From Myxococcales bacterium (lineage in GTDB: Bacteria > Myxococcota_A > Polyangia > Haliangiales > Haliangiaceae): 64,000 nt of DNA. Position numbers and translations under genes: made by a program. The notes beneath the pieces were generated by a model. The model searched no databases. It had not been told where the DNA came from and worked only from the letters and a program-made list of their open reading frames with translations. Positions 45,159-57,992 of the stretch are shown one piece after another. The stretch spans positions 139,501-203,500 of the forward strand of contig JADJUF010000008.1 of assembly GCA_016717005.1 (NCBI GenBank). The letters run 5' to 3'. Within the stretch, counting starts at the first letter, position 1. Every line of letters starts with the position of its first letter.

Positions 45159-46968
45159 ATGAACGCCCGCTCCATCTTGATCGCGTCGCTCCTCGTCGCG
45201 GGCGCCGCGCCGGCCCGCGCCGGCGACCCGCTCGTCGACCTCCAGCACGAGTTCGCGGCCTGGACCGGCGCCGAGCTGGTGTTCGAGCGGGCCGGGCTGC
45301 CGGCCGGCCGCTGGTTCGAGCGGATGCCCGCGCTCGAGCGCGCCGCGCGCGTGGACGCGGCGCGCCTGCTGGTGGCTGAGGCCCGGCACTACCCGCGGGG
45401 GTGGCTCGGGCAGCGCGGGCTGGTGTCGGTCGGGGTGTTCGCCGGGCTGGCGTCGGACGCGGGCGACGGGTTCCGGCCCTGGGACGACGACCTCGGCGGG
45501 TATCGCTACTTCGGTCTGTGGAACGGCCGGGACGCGATCGCCGCGGCCTACTACACCGACGGGCAGCTGCCGCTGACCTTCCACCACGAGCTGTTCCACC
45601 ACCTCGACGGCGTGAGCGGCTTCGCGGACGACGACGCGGCGTTCGCGGCCGCGGTCGCCGGCGCTGCCCGGTACCCGGCGCTGGCGCTCGCCGCCGCCGA
45701 TCGCGCGGCGCTCGCGACCCGGGCCGGCGCGCCGCTGGCCGACGCGGTCGGTGACTACGCCGGCAAGAGCGCCGGCGAGGATCAGGCCGAGACCGCGCGC
45801 TGGTTGCACAGCCACCTGGCGACGGGGCTGTGGCAGGCCGCCGCCAAGCCCGAGCTGGCCGGCAGCCAGCGCATCCTGCATGTCCTGGCCGAGTACGCCG
45901 GCGCCGGCGCCGGCGGCCCCGACGCCGCGTACCTGGTCGACGTCGCGCTGGGGCGCGACCCGACCGCGCGCGCCCGGTCGACGTTCGCGACCGCGGCGGT
46001 CGCGGCCGAGCAGGACCTCCGCGATCGGATCGCCCCGCGCGGTCAGTACGTGGTGTGGGGGCGCGAGGAGGCCGACGGCGGCAACCCGACGCTGCGCGCC
46101 GACGTCCTGCGGTTCGCGACCGTGGCCACGGCGCTGGGCGCCCAGGCGGCGGCCGAGCGCGCGCCGACCCGCGCGCGCGCGGCGGCGGCGGCCCGGCTGC
46201 GCGCGCTGCTCGACGGCTACCGCGGCTACATCGCCGGCCGCTGGCGCATCTCGCCTGGCACCGCGACGACCTTCGACCGGGCCGCGGCGGCGATCGAGCG
46301 CGCCCTGGCCGCGCCGGCGCCGGCGGTCGCGCCGACCAACCCGTACCTGGCCAAGGTCGACGCCGCGATCGCCGACCGCGCCTGGCGCGCGGCCATCCGC
46401 GCGGTCCAGCCGGCGGTGGTCAAGCTCGGCGGCGGCTCGGGCGTGAACCTGGCCGGGGTCGGGCTGATCTTGACCGCGGCCCACGTGGTCGATGAGGTCG
46501 GCCGCGAGGTCACCGTCCGGTTTCCGGACGGTCGAGCGTTCGCGGGCGTGTGCACGCACCTCGACGCCGACCGCGACGTCGCGCTGGTGGCGCTGACCGG
46601 CGCCCGCGAGCTGCCGGTGGCGCACCTGGCCGCCGCCGCGCCCGCGGCCGGCGACGACGTCGTGGTGATCGGCCAGCCCGGCACCCGCACGCCCGACGGC
46701 GACGCCACCGGCTACCAGCCGTGGCACGTGTCGGTCGGGACGATCCGCGGCTTCCGGACCGGGAGCCGGACCGGTGAGCAACATCTGGGCCGGACCAAGC
46801 ACGACGCCTGGACCTACTGGGGCCACTTCGGGCAGTCCGCTGTTCGATCGCGCCGGCCGCGTCGTCGCGCTGCACAACAGCTGGGACTCCGCCACCGCGA
46901 TGCGTCACGCGGTCACGTGGGAGGCGATCGTTGCGTTTCTCGACGACAGCGGCGTCGCCGCGCGGTGA
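45159..46968 (+). CDS. Secreted protein with metalloprotease motif and trypsin-like serine protease domain; frame break
   Basis: A signal peptide (ILIASLLVAGAAPARAGD) is followed by a ~380-residue N-terminal part with HHELFHHLDG (HExxH zinc motif, ~143-150). A serine-protease domain follows with His in ILTAAHVVDE, Asp in DADRDVALVAL and Ser in ATSGSPLFD. The frame breaks at the G4 tract 46819-46822. The first frame ends the His/Asp part at DAWTYW and the second gives ATSGSPLFDRAGRVVALHNS and the stop at 46968. One base fewer joins them into ~602 residues. Substrates unknown. Confidence 0.7.
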
Positions 46969-46989
46969 TTTTGGCGACGCGATCGCGCG

Positions 46990-47018
46990 TTGCGAGCGCG
47001 CGGTGTTGGTAGTAGCGT
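46990..47018 (+). promoter_or_regulatory. Promoter of the class I aldolase gene
   Basis: TTGCGA (46990-46995), a 17-base spacer and TAGCGT (47013-47018). ATG 47026 is seven bases further, consistent with a leaderless transcript. Confidence 0.55.
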
Positions 47019-47025
47019 CCGCGCC

Positions 47026-48039
47026 ATGACGACGCACGATCTCGACTCCACCGCGCGCGCCCTGGTGGCGCCTGGCAAGGGCATCCTCGCTGCCGACGAG
47101 AGCGCCGGCACCATCAAGAAGCGCTTCGACGGCATCAAGCTGGAGGCGACCGAGGAGAACGGGCGGCGCTACCGCGAGATGCTGTTCACCACCGCCGGCG
47201 CGGCCGAGCACATCAGCGGCGTCATCCTGTTCGACGCCACGATCCGCCAGGCGACCGCGGGCGGGCAGCGCTTCGTCGATCTGCTCACCAGCCAGGGCAT
47301 CATCCCCGGCATCAAGGTCGACGCCGGCGTGATGGACCTGCCGGGCTGCCCCGGCGAGAAGATCAGCGCCGGCGCCGACGGCCTGCGCAAGCGCCTGGCC
47401 CAGTACCGCGAGCTGGGCGCGCGCTTCGCCAAGTGGCGCGCGGTCATCGACATCGCGCCCGGCATCCCGTCGGCCTTGTGCCTGCGCGCCAACGCCGAGG
47501 CGCTGGCCCACTACGCCGCGTGCTGCCAGGCCGAGGGCATCGTGCCGATCGTCGAGCCCGAGGTGCTGATGGACGGCGATCACGGCCTGGCGCGCTGCGA
47601 GGACGTGACCACCGAGACCCTGCACCAGGTCTTCGACGCGCTCTACGCGTACAAGGTCCGGCTCGAGGGCATGCTGCTCAAGCCCAACATGGTCATCGCC
47701 GGCGCCAAGTGCGTGCACCAGGACGCGGCCGACGTGATCGCCGAGGCCACGCTGCGCTGCTTCCGCCGCACCGTGCCCGCCGCCGTGCCCGGCATCGTGT
47801 TCTTGTCGGGCGGCCAGGCCGACGTCACCGCCACCGCGAACCTCGACGCGATCAACCGCCGCGGCCCGCACCCCTGGCCGATCAGCTTCTCGTACGGCCG
47901 CGCGCTCCAGGCCGCGTCGATCGCGACCTGGGCCGGCCAGGACGCCAACATCGCCGCCGGCCAGGCCGCGTACCTGCACCGCGCCAAGATGAACGGGCTC
48001 GCCGCCCGTGGCGCGTGGACCCAGGGCGCCGAGGGCTGA
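47026..48039 (+). CDS. Fructose-bisphosphate aldolase class I
   Basis: This 337-residue protein has the class I hallmarks: GKGILAADESAGTIKKRF at the N-terminus, IVPIVEPEVLMDGDH, LEGMLLKPNMV (Schiff-base Lys) and VFLSGGQ. It is the animal-like class I enzyme rather than the metal-dependent class II form more usual in bacteria. It cleaves fructose-1,6-bisphosphate to the triose phosphates. It is monocistronic, convergent with the Uma2 gene. Confidence 0.93.
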   Translation: MTTHDLDSTARALVAPGKGILAADESAGTIKKRFDGIKLEATEENGRRYREMLFTTAGAAEHISGVILFDATIRQATAGGQRFVDLLTSQGIIPGIKVDAGVMDLPGCPGEKISAGADGLRKRLAQYRELGARFAKWRAVIDIAPGIPSALCLRANAEALAHYAACCQAEGIVPIVEPEVLMDGDHGLARCEDVTTETLHQVFDALYAYKVRLEGMLLKPNMVIAGAKCVHQDAADVIAEATLRCFRRTVPAAVPGIVFLSGGQADVTATANLDAINRRGPHPWPISFSYGRALQAASIATWAGQDANIAAGQAAYLHRAKMNGLAARGAWTQGAEG

Positions 48040-48081
48040 GCCCCGCCCGTCCGGACCGCGCGTCGAACACGTCCGAACAGG

Positions 48082-48654
48082 TCAGAACAGGTCGTCGACC
48101 GCGACCGCGAGGGCGGGCAGCGCCAGCGACGTGATCGTCGCGCCGCGCGCGAACACCTGGACCTCGCGGTAGGTCCGCTCGCGCGGATCGGGCTGGCCGT
48201 GGCGGTGGACCAGCTGCCGCTCGACGTCGACCACCCAGTACTCGGTCACCGCCGCCTCGGCGTAGATGCTGGCCTTCGGACCCAGATCCTTGCGCAACGA
48301 GTCCGACGCGACCTCGACCACCAGGTGCGCGGTCTCCGGATGGCGGCCCCGCGGCCAGGCGCCGCGCGCGTCGGTGACCGCCAGGTCCGGCTCGGGCTCG
48401 GACCGCGCCAGGGTCAACGGCAGCTGCGGCCGGACCTCGAGCGACGCGCCCTCGGTCACCTGGAACAGCCGCCGGCACAGCACCGTGATCACCTTCGCGT
48501 GCGGGATCCCCTGGGGACTCATCGCCACCATCACTCCCTCGAGCAGCTCCAGGCGCTCGTCCTCATCGAACACGCCGGCGTCGATCATCCGGTGGTACTC
48601 GGCCACCGACAGCGGCCGCTGCCAGCCAGGCTCGATGGGCACCGGGGTGAGCAT
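48082..48654 (-). CDS. Uma2-family (DUF820) restriction-endonuclease-like protein
   Basis: This 190-residue protein has the Uma2 PD-(D/E)xK core: E in LELLEGVMVAMSPQG, D in EPEPDLAVTD, E and K in HLVVEVASDSLRKDLGPKAS, and YWVVDVERQLVHRH. The family is widespread in cyanobacteria and myxobacteria and its role is unknown. TAGGAT lies six bases before ATG 48654. It is divergent from dnaE. Confidence 0.85.
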   Translation of the reverse strand: MLTPVPIEPGWQRPLSVAEYHRMIDAGVFDEDERLELLEGVMVAMSPQGIPHAKVITVLCRRLFQVTEGASLEVRPQLPLTLARSEPEPDLAVTDARGAWPRGRHPETAHLVVEVASDSLRKDLGPKASIYAEAAVTEYWVVDVERQLVHRHGQPDPRERTYREVQVFARGATITSLALPALAVAVDDLF

Positions 48655-48760
48655 GGGCCGATCCTAGCGCGGCGCGCGGTGGCCGACCACCGTCGCCGCC
48701 GGGTCCGGATACCGGACGACCTCCCTCGGGGCGGCGCGGGTGCGGTAAGCCTCACCTGCC

Positions 48761-52278
<3,518 letters not shown>

Positions 52279-52335
52279 CGGGGCGGGGGGGGGCGGGGGG
52301 CGCGTCGACCAGCCGTGAGCCGCCCGTTCGGCGCG

Positions 52336-52728
52336 CTACCGATCGGGGTCGGTGAAGCTGGCGCGGTCGGGCAGGGTGTCCTCGAACGCGAAGTAGAGGA
52401 GGCTCGAGCTGGTCGGCGGGAGGCTCCGGTAGCGCAGCATCGCGCGCTGCTTGCAGGTGTACTTGAAGAGCTTGGTCCACTCGCCGCCGGTCGCGCCCCA
52501 GGACTCCGCGGCGAAGTGCTGGATGACCTCGGTGCTCGCGACCGGCCGCCCGCCCATCGAGCGGACGAAGTCGACGATGCGCTGCACGACCTCCTTGCCC
52601 GTGTCCGACAGCCCCAGCTTGCGGGCCGCCTCGTCGCACGCCTTGACCGTCACGTTGTGCGCCGGCAGCAACCACTCGTCGTTCGCGAGCACGTACTGCC
52701 GTCCGTTGATCTCGAGCTCGGTTCGCAT
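52336..52728 (-). CDS. Small protein of unknown function
   Basis: This 130-residue soluble protein (RTELEINGRQYVLANDEWLL, later EWTKLFKYTCKQRAMLRYRS and LLYFAFEDTLPD) has no signal or TM helix. ATG 52728 is preceded by AAGGAG about eleven bases upstream; the open frame continues further (to 53193), but that part lacks coding character. The G-rich run between dnaE and this gene (52279-52310) holds no gene. Confidence 0.55.
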   Translation of the reverse strand: MRTELEINGRQYVLANDEWLLPAHNVTVKACDEAARKLGLSDTGKEVVQRIVDFVRSMGGRPVASTEVIQHFAAESWGATGGEWTKLFKYTCKQRAMLRYRSLPPTSSSLLYFAFEDTLPDRASFTDPDR

Positions 52729-52969
52729 CGTGGCAGGACTCCTTGCGTGGCCGCCATGCACCGCCCGGTCGGGTCCGGGCTGTGGCGCAGGCGGCTGCGA
52801 TCGTACGCCTCGCGCGGGGCTCGGCGGCGCTGGAGTCGCGGAATCCGACCGTTGCCCGTCGCCGGGCGATCGCCCTGGCGACGAGGGGCCTGCCCTGGGC
52901 TGGGGTCCTTTCGCCGGCGAGCGGTCGGCGACCGGCCGCCCGCACGCCGTGGCTGCTACGATGAGGCGC

Positions 52970-53857
52970 ATGGTGCGTCGTGACGAGCACATGCCGATGC
53001 GACGCGCGTGGGTTGTCGCGGTGCTCGCCGTGGCTTGCAGCGATGCCAGGGAGCAATGGCCGGATCCCCGTCGGCACGTCGCCCGCGATGCAGCCCCCAT
53101 CGACTCGCCGGCGGTGGCGATCGATGCCGGGGTTCCGCTCGATCCGACCGGGATGGTGCTGGTGCCGGCGGGCGAGTATCTGATCGGACGCACCGGCGAG
53201 GACGCGTTCGGAGCACCACTACAAGCCGTGACCCTCCAAGGGTTCTACATCGACAAGACCGAGGTCACCGTGGCCGCCTACGGGCGGTGTGTGGCCGCGG
53301 GCGCGTGCACGGTGCCGGGCGTCGATGACAGCTGTCCGGCGCAATCCGGGAACTGGGGCAAGCCCGATCGCGCCGATCATCCAGTCAACTGTGTGTCCTT
53401 CGCGCAGGCCCTGACGTATTGCAACTGGCTGGGCAAGCGCCTGCCGGCGAACGACGAGTGGGAGAAGGCAGCCCGCGGCACCGACGGGCGCACGTACCCG
53501 TGGGGCGAGCAGACCCCATCGTGCAAGCGCGCGGTCATCAAGGGCTGCACCCGTGGCATCACCGCGCCGGTCGGCTCTCGCCCCGCCGGCGCGAGCCCCT
53601 ACGGCCTGCTCGACATGGCCGGCAACGTGCGCGAGATCGCGCTCTCGAAGAACCTGCTGCGCTACCAGATGGATCGGCTCCCGATCACAGTGGCCGGGCT
53701 CGAGCCGATCGCGGAAAACGGCGCTGCGCGGGGCGGTGACGTTGATGCGCACGCCACCGATTCCGCGTTCAAGGTGTGGGCGACCGAAAATCACGGCGTG
53801 GCCGACTGGGTTGGGTTCCGGTGTGCGGCGTCTGTGCCAGGGGTGACCGGTCCTTGA
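52970..53857 (+). CDS. FGE-sulfatase-fold lipoprotein
   Basis: This protein of ~295 residues has a lipoprotein signal (VVAVLAVACSD) inside the first 25 residues, then the formylglycine-generating-enzyme fold (MVLVPAGEYLIGRTGEDAFG, FYIDKTEVTVAAYGRCVAAG, CVSFAQALTYCNWLGKRLPA, TYPWGE, YGLLDMAGNVREIA, DWVGFRCAAS). The Cys pair for copper and catalysis seen in true FGE is missing, so it may be a PvdO-like or binding version. TACGAT lies seven bases before ATG 52970; ATG 52991 would give the tighter signal. Confidence 0.75.
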   Translation: MVRRDEHMPMRRAWVVAVLAVACSDAREQWPDPRRHVARDAAPIDSPAVAIDAGVPLDPTGMVLVPAGEYLIGRTGEDAFGAPLQAVTLQGFYIDKTEVTVAAYGRCVAAGACTVPGVDDSCPAQSGNWGKPDRADHPVNCVSFAQALTYCNWLGKRLPANDEWEKAARGTDGRTYPWGEQTPSCKRAVIKGCTRGITAPVGSRPAGASPYGLLDMAGNVREIALSKNLLRYQMDRLPITVAGLEPIAENGAARGGDVDAHATDSAFKVWATENHGVADWVGFRCAASVPGVTGP

Positions 53858-53860
53858 TCG

Positions 53861-56149
53861 CTACTGCAGCTGGCGCAGCGGGCGGCTGTCCAGGTACTGC
53901 CACAGCGCGACCTCGCCGCCGGCCCGCGCGACGTGGTCGTCGACGCCATCCACCTGGCGTGCGCCGTCAGCGGACTGACGCAGAACGATGGCGCCGCTGT
54001 CGTGGGCGCGGATCAGCCGGATCTCGACGACCCAACCGCGCATCTCCGATAGATGCTTCGCGTAGGCGTGGTCCTGCATGGTCTGGGACATGTCGTCGGA
54101 GCCGTAGCGCCCGAAGTCGATCTCCGAGAGCACCATCGAATACCCCGCGCCGTATCGGTTCGGCACATCGAAGTTGACGCTCCCACTGACACGCAGCTTG
54201 CGCCGCTCGGCCTGCGTGTCGCGCCCGACGACCTCGCCGTCGGCGATGCCGGTCGCGCGATATCGCAGGTAGCGGTCGAGGAGCTGCGCGAACCCCGCGT
54301 CGAGTCGCGCGGGCACGTCGGTCGCTGCAGCGGCGAGGAGCTTCACCGCTTCAGCCATGCGGTTCATGGTGCGGTGGTAGTTGGCGACGTTGTCCCGGGC
54401 TTCGTCGTAACTTCGCTTTCCGTAGTCGTCAGGTCTGGTTGCGGCGCCAAGATCTCGCCGCACGTCGGCGTCAGCGCTTCGCGTCAGCGCTTCGCGTGCG
54501 CTCGCGAACTGCGTTAGCAGGCTGCCGTACTGGCGAAACAGCGCGCGGCTCGCTGCCCCCGCGTGTCCACTTGCGAGCGCGCCGACGGTCCCGAGGCGGG
54601 CCTGCAGCCCGTCGATCTCTGCGTTGAGCTGGCCTGCGGCGTGGACGTCGTATGCGAGCTGGAGCGTCTTCGAGATCGCCATCGTCACCGGATGCCGATC
54701 CGCGGCCGCGTCCACCACCTCGGTGAGCAGGAACTTCGCGGCCTCCTCGTCGGGGTTGGCGCGGATGCTGCCGAGCGCCGCGATCCCTTCCTGGCTCAGC
54801 CACGTCACGACGCGCTGCTGGAGCGACGCGCCGGCGCTGGCGATCGTGTTCGCGAACCGCGCCACGGCCTCGTCCGCGTGCGGAATCAAGGCCTGGTAGT
54901 TCATCGGCACCGTCGAGATCGCATCCGCGGCGCGGTCTCGCAAGTGACGTCGCTGTGCCACGGTGTGCGGCTCCTGGGCCTCGGGGAGCTCCTCGATCGA
55001 GGGCGGGCGCAGCGGATCTCGGGCGGCATCTTCCTCGGCGGTGCCTGCGATCTTCATCGCATCGCCGCCGAGGGCGATGCGCAGCGGAGCTTGGTCGCCG
55101 TAGCGCAAGACCAGCACGCCGGCGTGATGCCCGCTGCGGGTGGGCTCGAAGCCAACGGGCAGCACTTCGCTGGGCTGGTTCTTGCGTTCGGCGCGCACGA
55201 ACAACGGGTCGCGCGGCACCGAGAAGGAACCGCTCTCCTCGACCGAGACGTCGACGCGCACAGTGTCCTCGTTTGGATTGGTGATCGTCACCGCCTGTGG
55301 CAGCACCGGTCGTCCGACCACCGCGGCGAACTGCAGCTGGTGTGTGTCGACGTGGAGGGGGACGGGGACGTGCACGGGCGGGGCGGCGGCGGGTTCGGGC
55401 GGTGGCGTGGGGGCCGCAGCCGGTGCCTTCGGCTGCCGCGTGGCGCCATCGTCTTCGTCCGGTGCGGCGGCGGCCGTGGCCGGCGCCGCTGGTGCGGATG
55501 CTGGCAGCGGTCGCAGTTGCGCCGAGGCGGCGACGAAGAACTGGAAGGACTCGCCGAGATCGGTCGTCAGCTCGACCAGGCCGCTGTGGTCGCCGACGGC
55601 ATGGGGCTCGAACGTGACCAGCACGATCGCGTAACCTCCTGGTGCGATGGTGTCCGTTGCTCCAGTGCCCCGCTCGCGCTCCGCCACGCGCGCCGAAAGC
55701 GCCGACGAACCACCGACGCGCACCCGGGCGATGCCGACCGGGTCGTCGCCGACGTTGTAGATGTAGGCCGGAACCTGCCTGCGATCGCCGACGATTCCCT
55801 CGCCGATCTCCAGCCTCGCATCGAACTCCAGGCGCGTCGGCGCGTTGTCGAGCGTGGCGCCGTCACCATCGCTGGCGCGGGTCGCCGCGCCCGCGCCATC
55901 GACCAGCGCGATCACGGACTGCGTGAAGTGGTTGCCGCGCTCGGCCTGGAGGGCCTGGAGGGCCTCACCACGGTGTGCCTCGGGCATCGCCCGAAGTCGG
56001 TCCGCGACGACATCGGCGGAGCCACTCGCGACGTTGGTCCCGCGCTGGGGCAACCCCGCGTCGAGGTGGGCGGCCGGCGACGGAGTCTGCATGCTGCCCG
56101 ACGTGAGCGCAGCTCCCGAGCCTTCCTCGATCGAACGTTCACCTGACAT
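53861..56149 (-). CDS. Large protein with ASH/Hydin-like repeats, eCIS-cargo-like leader and unknown C-terminal domain
   Basis: The N-terminus of this 762-residue protein contains a leader like those in DUF4157 proteins of contractile injection systems (LQALQAERGNHFTQSVIALV, compare LQR..GN..VQ). Two beta-sandwich repeats follow at ~100-370, of the ASH/Hydin type (APGGYAIVLVTFEPHAVGDH, LPVGFEPTRSGHHAGVLVLR), then a helical middle. The ~150-residue C-terminal domain (FDVPNRYGAGYSMVLSEIDF, GWVVEIRLIRAHDSGAIVLR) is unknown. No signal peptide. TACAAT lies seven bases before ATG 56149. Base use is less GC-skewed than in neighbours. Confidence 0.6.
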   Translation of the reverse strand: MSGERSIEEGSGAALTSGSMQTPSPAAHLDAGLPQRGTNVASGSADVVADRLRAMPEAHRGEALQALQAERGNHFTQSVIALVDGAGAATRASDGDGATLDNAPTRLEFDARLEIGEGIVGDRRQVPAYIYNVGDDPVGIARVRVGGSSALSARVAERERGTGATDTIAPGGYAIVLVTFEPHAVGDHSGLVELTTDLGESFQFFVAASAQLRPLPASAPAAPATAAAAPDEDDGATRQPKAPAAAPTPPPEPAAAPPVHVPVPLHVDTHQLQFAAVVGRPVLPQAVTITNPNEDTVRVDVSVEESGSFSVPRDPLFVRAERKNQPSEVLPVGFEPTRSGHHAGVLVLRYGDQAPLRIALGGDAMKIAGTAEEDAARDPLRPPSIEELPEAQEPHTVAQRRHLRDRAADAISTVPMNYQALIPHADEAVARFANTIASAGASLQQRVVTWLSQEGIAALGSIRANPDEEAAKFLLTEVVDAAADRHPVTMAISKTLQLAYDVHAAGQLNAEIDGLQARLGTVGALASGHAGAASRALFRQYGSLLTQFASAREALTRSADADVRRDLGAATRPDDYGKRSYDEARDNVANYHRTMNRMAEAVKLLAAAATDVPARLDAGFAQLLDRYLRYRATGIADGEVVGRDTQAERRKLRVSGSVNFDVPNRYGAGYSMVLSEIDFGRYGSDDMSQTMQDHAYAKHLSEMRGWVVEIRLIRAHDSGAIVLRQSADGARQVDGVDDHVARAGGEVALWQYLDSRPLRQLQ

Positions 56150-56375
56150 GGTGAGGATTGTACGGCCGGAACTGGCCGAACCTTCCTTGCGAGGGCGACG
56201 ACAATGCGTCGCATCGAGACGGGCGACCTTTGTCGCGGACCTCGCCTGGCCGGACCGGTCGTGCGGCGCGGGTCACGGGCGACAGGAGATGTCGCGAGAA
56301 ATGTGCTTGTGTGCGACGACGGCTTCGTTACGATGCGCGAGCCGGATCGGGGGAGCCCCGGCCCAGGAGACGTAC

Positions 56376-56750
56376 ATGCCAGCACGCAGCCCGCTTCATC
56401 TTGTCCTGTCCCTGATCGCCGCCGCCGGGCTGGCCTCGATGGTCGCGTGCGCCGCAGGCGCCGAGGGCACCGGCGGCGATGGCGATCCCATCGACGCGCG
56501 CCGCATCGACGGGCCGAACAACCCGAACCCCGACGCCGCGACCGCGGACGCGCGCCTCATCGATGCGCCGGGCCAGCCGATCGACGCCCCGGTCAGCCTG
56601 CCGGACGCGCCCGTCGGCTTGCCAGACGGCGGGATTCCTGGAACCTGCACGACCAACGCCGACTGCACCGTCGCTGGAGAGTGTTGCTTCGTGATCGCGT
56701 GCACGCCCGGCGTACCGCTCCCGCCCCCGATCAACTGCCTGCCCAACTGA
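56376..56750 (+). CDS. Short Asp/Pro-rich lipoprotein
   Basis: The 124-residue protein has a lipoprotein signal (SLIAAAGLASMVACAAG), an Asp/Ala/Pro linker with repeated DAP..D units (LIDAPGQPIDAPVSLPDAP), and a small Cys-rich C-terminus (CTTNADCTVAGECCFVIACT). AGGAG lies about eight bases before the ATG. The pattern matches secreted myxobacterial lipoproteins with a Cys-knot-like end. Function unknown. Confidence 0.65.
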   Translation: MPARSPLHLVLSLIAAAGLASMVACAAGAEGTGGDGDPIDARRIDGPNNPNPDAATADARLIDAPGQPIDAPVSLPDAPVGLPDGGIPGTCTTNADCTVAGECCFVIACTPGVPLPPPINCLPN

Positions 56751-56770
56751 TCTTCGCTGATCGAGCTGCG

Positions 56771-56791
56771 GTGGCGAGCGTGAGTCGCCAC
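56771..56791. terminator. Possible hairpin between convergent genes
   Basis: GTGGCGA (56771-56777) and TCGCCAC (56785-56791) form a 7-bp stem with a seven-base loop, between the lipoprotein gene (plus) and the zincin gene (minus). No T-run follows. Confidence 0.35.
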
Positions 56792-56845
56792 GATCGCGGT
56801 GGTCGCAGACCGGGGCGTCTGCATTCCGGCGGGCCCTCGCGGATT

Positions 56846-57862
56846 TCAGTCCAGGCCGAGCTTCTCGAGGTCGTCGTCGTCGAGGCCGAAGTAGTGGGCG
56901 GTCTCGTGCAGGACGGTGATCCGGACCTCCTCGGCGATGGCCTCGGGGTCGCCGCCGCCGGCGCGCTCGAGGTTCTTGCGGTAGAGGTGGATCGTCGTGA
57001 TCGTCGGGACGCCGCCGACGGCGGACTGCTCGGACAGGGGCGTGCCCTCGAACAGCCCGAGCAGGCGCGGATCGACGCCGTCCTCGACCAGGTGGTCCGA
57101 GGGCAGATCGTCGATCATGATCGGCACGTCGGCCAGGCGCGCGCGGACGTCCTCGGGGAGCTCCTCGAACGCGGCGGCCGCGAGCTGCTCGAGGTCGTCG
57201 TCGGCGACCACCGGCTGCCACGGCTCGGCGCGATCGCGCGCCAGCACCTCGCGCCAGGCGGCCACCATGCCGGCCTTGTCGCCCTTGGCCTCGCGCGCGG
57301 CGCCGATGAGGTGCCAGGCGTGGGCGGTGTGCTCGTCCTCGGTCGAGGTCAGCCGCCGCAGCCACAGCTCGGCGGTGGTCGGATCCTCGGCGGTCAGGAG
57401 CGCGTTGGCGACGTCGAGGATGATGTCGGGGTCGTCGATGGCCGAGCTCGACAGCTCGCCCAGAACCTCGCGGGCCTCGCCGGCGCGGTCGGTCGCGCAC
57501 AGGCCGTCGGCGAGCAGCAGCACCGCCGCGACCAGGTCGCCCTCGTCCTCGACCAGGTCGGCGGCCTTGCGCGCCAGCTCGACCGCGGCGTCGGGATCGA
57601 TCCCGAGGCCGATGTCGGCGGCGCACAGGAGGCCGTGGACGTGCTCGGGGTGGGCCGCGACGATCTCCTGGGCGATCGCGTAGCCGGCCTCGAGATCGCC
57701 CTCGAGCGCGGTGAGCTGCGCGTCGAGGCACATGACGTCGGGGTTGCGGCGATCGACGCGCGCGGCCAGCGCGTGCTTGGCGCGCGCCCCTTCGAGATCT
57801 CCCTCGTCGAGACAGTCGTGGGCGGCGTCGATCAGGGCGGGCAGGCGCTCGGTGCGTGACAC
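56846..57862 (-). CDS. TPR protein with C-terminal zincin-like metallopeptidase domain
   Basis: The N-terminal ~170 residues of this 338-residue protein are TPR-like (ALEGDLEAGYAIAQEIVAAH, LLADGLCATDRAGEAREVLG). The C-terminal ~140 residues match the Zincin_1 family: HLYRKNLERAGG, then VLHETAHYFGLDDDDLEKLG, an HExxHxxG zinc site. The family is common in actinobacteria and myxobacteria with unknown substrates. GTG 57862 is chosen, with TTAGGT six bases upstream. There is no signal peptide. Confidence 0.8.
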   Translation of the reverse strand: MSRTERLPALIDAAHDCLDEGDLEGARAKHALAARVDRRNPDVMCLDAQLTALEGDLEAGYAIAQEIVAAHPEHVHGLLCAADIGLGIDPDAAVELARKAADLVEDEGDLVAAVLLLADGLCATDRAGEAREVLGELSSSAIDDPDIILDVANALLTAEDPTTAELWLRRLTSTEDEHTAHAWHLIGAAREAKGDKAGMVAAWREVLARDRAEPWQPVVADDDLEQLAAAAFEELPEDVRARLADVPIMIDDLPSDHLVEDGVDPRLLGLFEGTPLSEQSAVGGVPTITTIHLYRKNLERAGGGDPEAIAEEVRITVLHETAHYFGLDDDDLEKLGLD

Positions 57863-57958
57863 CGGCGGACCTAACCACACCCGCGGCCGCTTGCCCACCA
57901 GGGAACGCCGGGTTCGCCTCGCGCGTTGGACCGGCATGGCCCACGTCGGTCTCGGGTT

Positions 57959-57986
57959 TGCTGCGCTCGGCGGCGGCGGCTATCGT
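57959..57986 (+). promoter_or_regulatory. Promoter of the LpoA-like lipoprotein gene
   Basis: TTGCTG (57959-57964), a 16-base spacer, TATCGT (57981-57986), then ATG 57993 after six bases. A leaderless start is likely. Confidence 0.4.
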
Positions 57987-57992
57987 CGCGGC

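Noticed and set aside
46774..46968. Stand-alone 64-residue gene in the protease end
   Set aside because: Its sequence holds the serine-protease active Ser and C-terminal strands, so it is the shifted end of the upstream protein.
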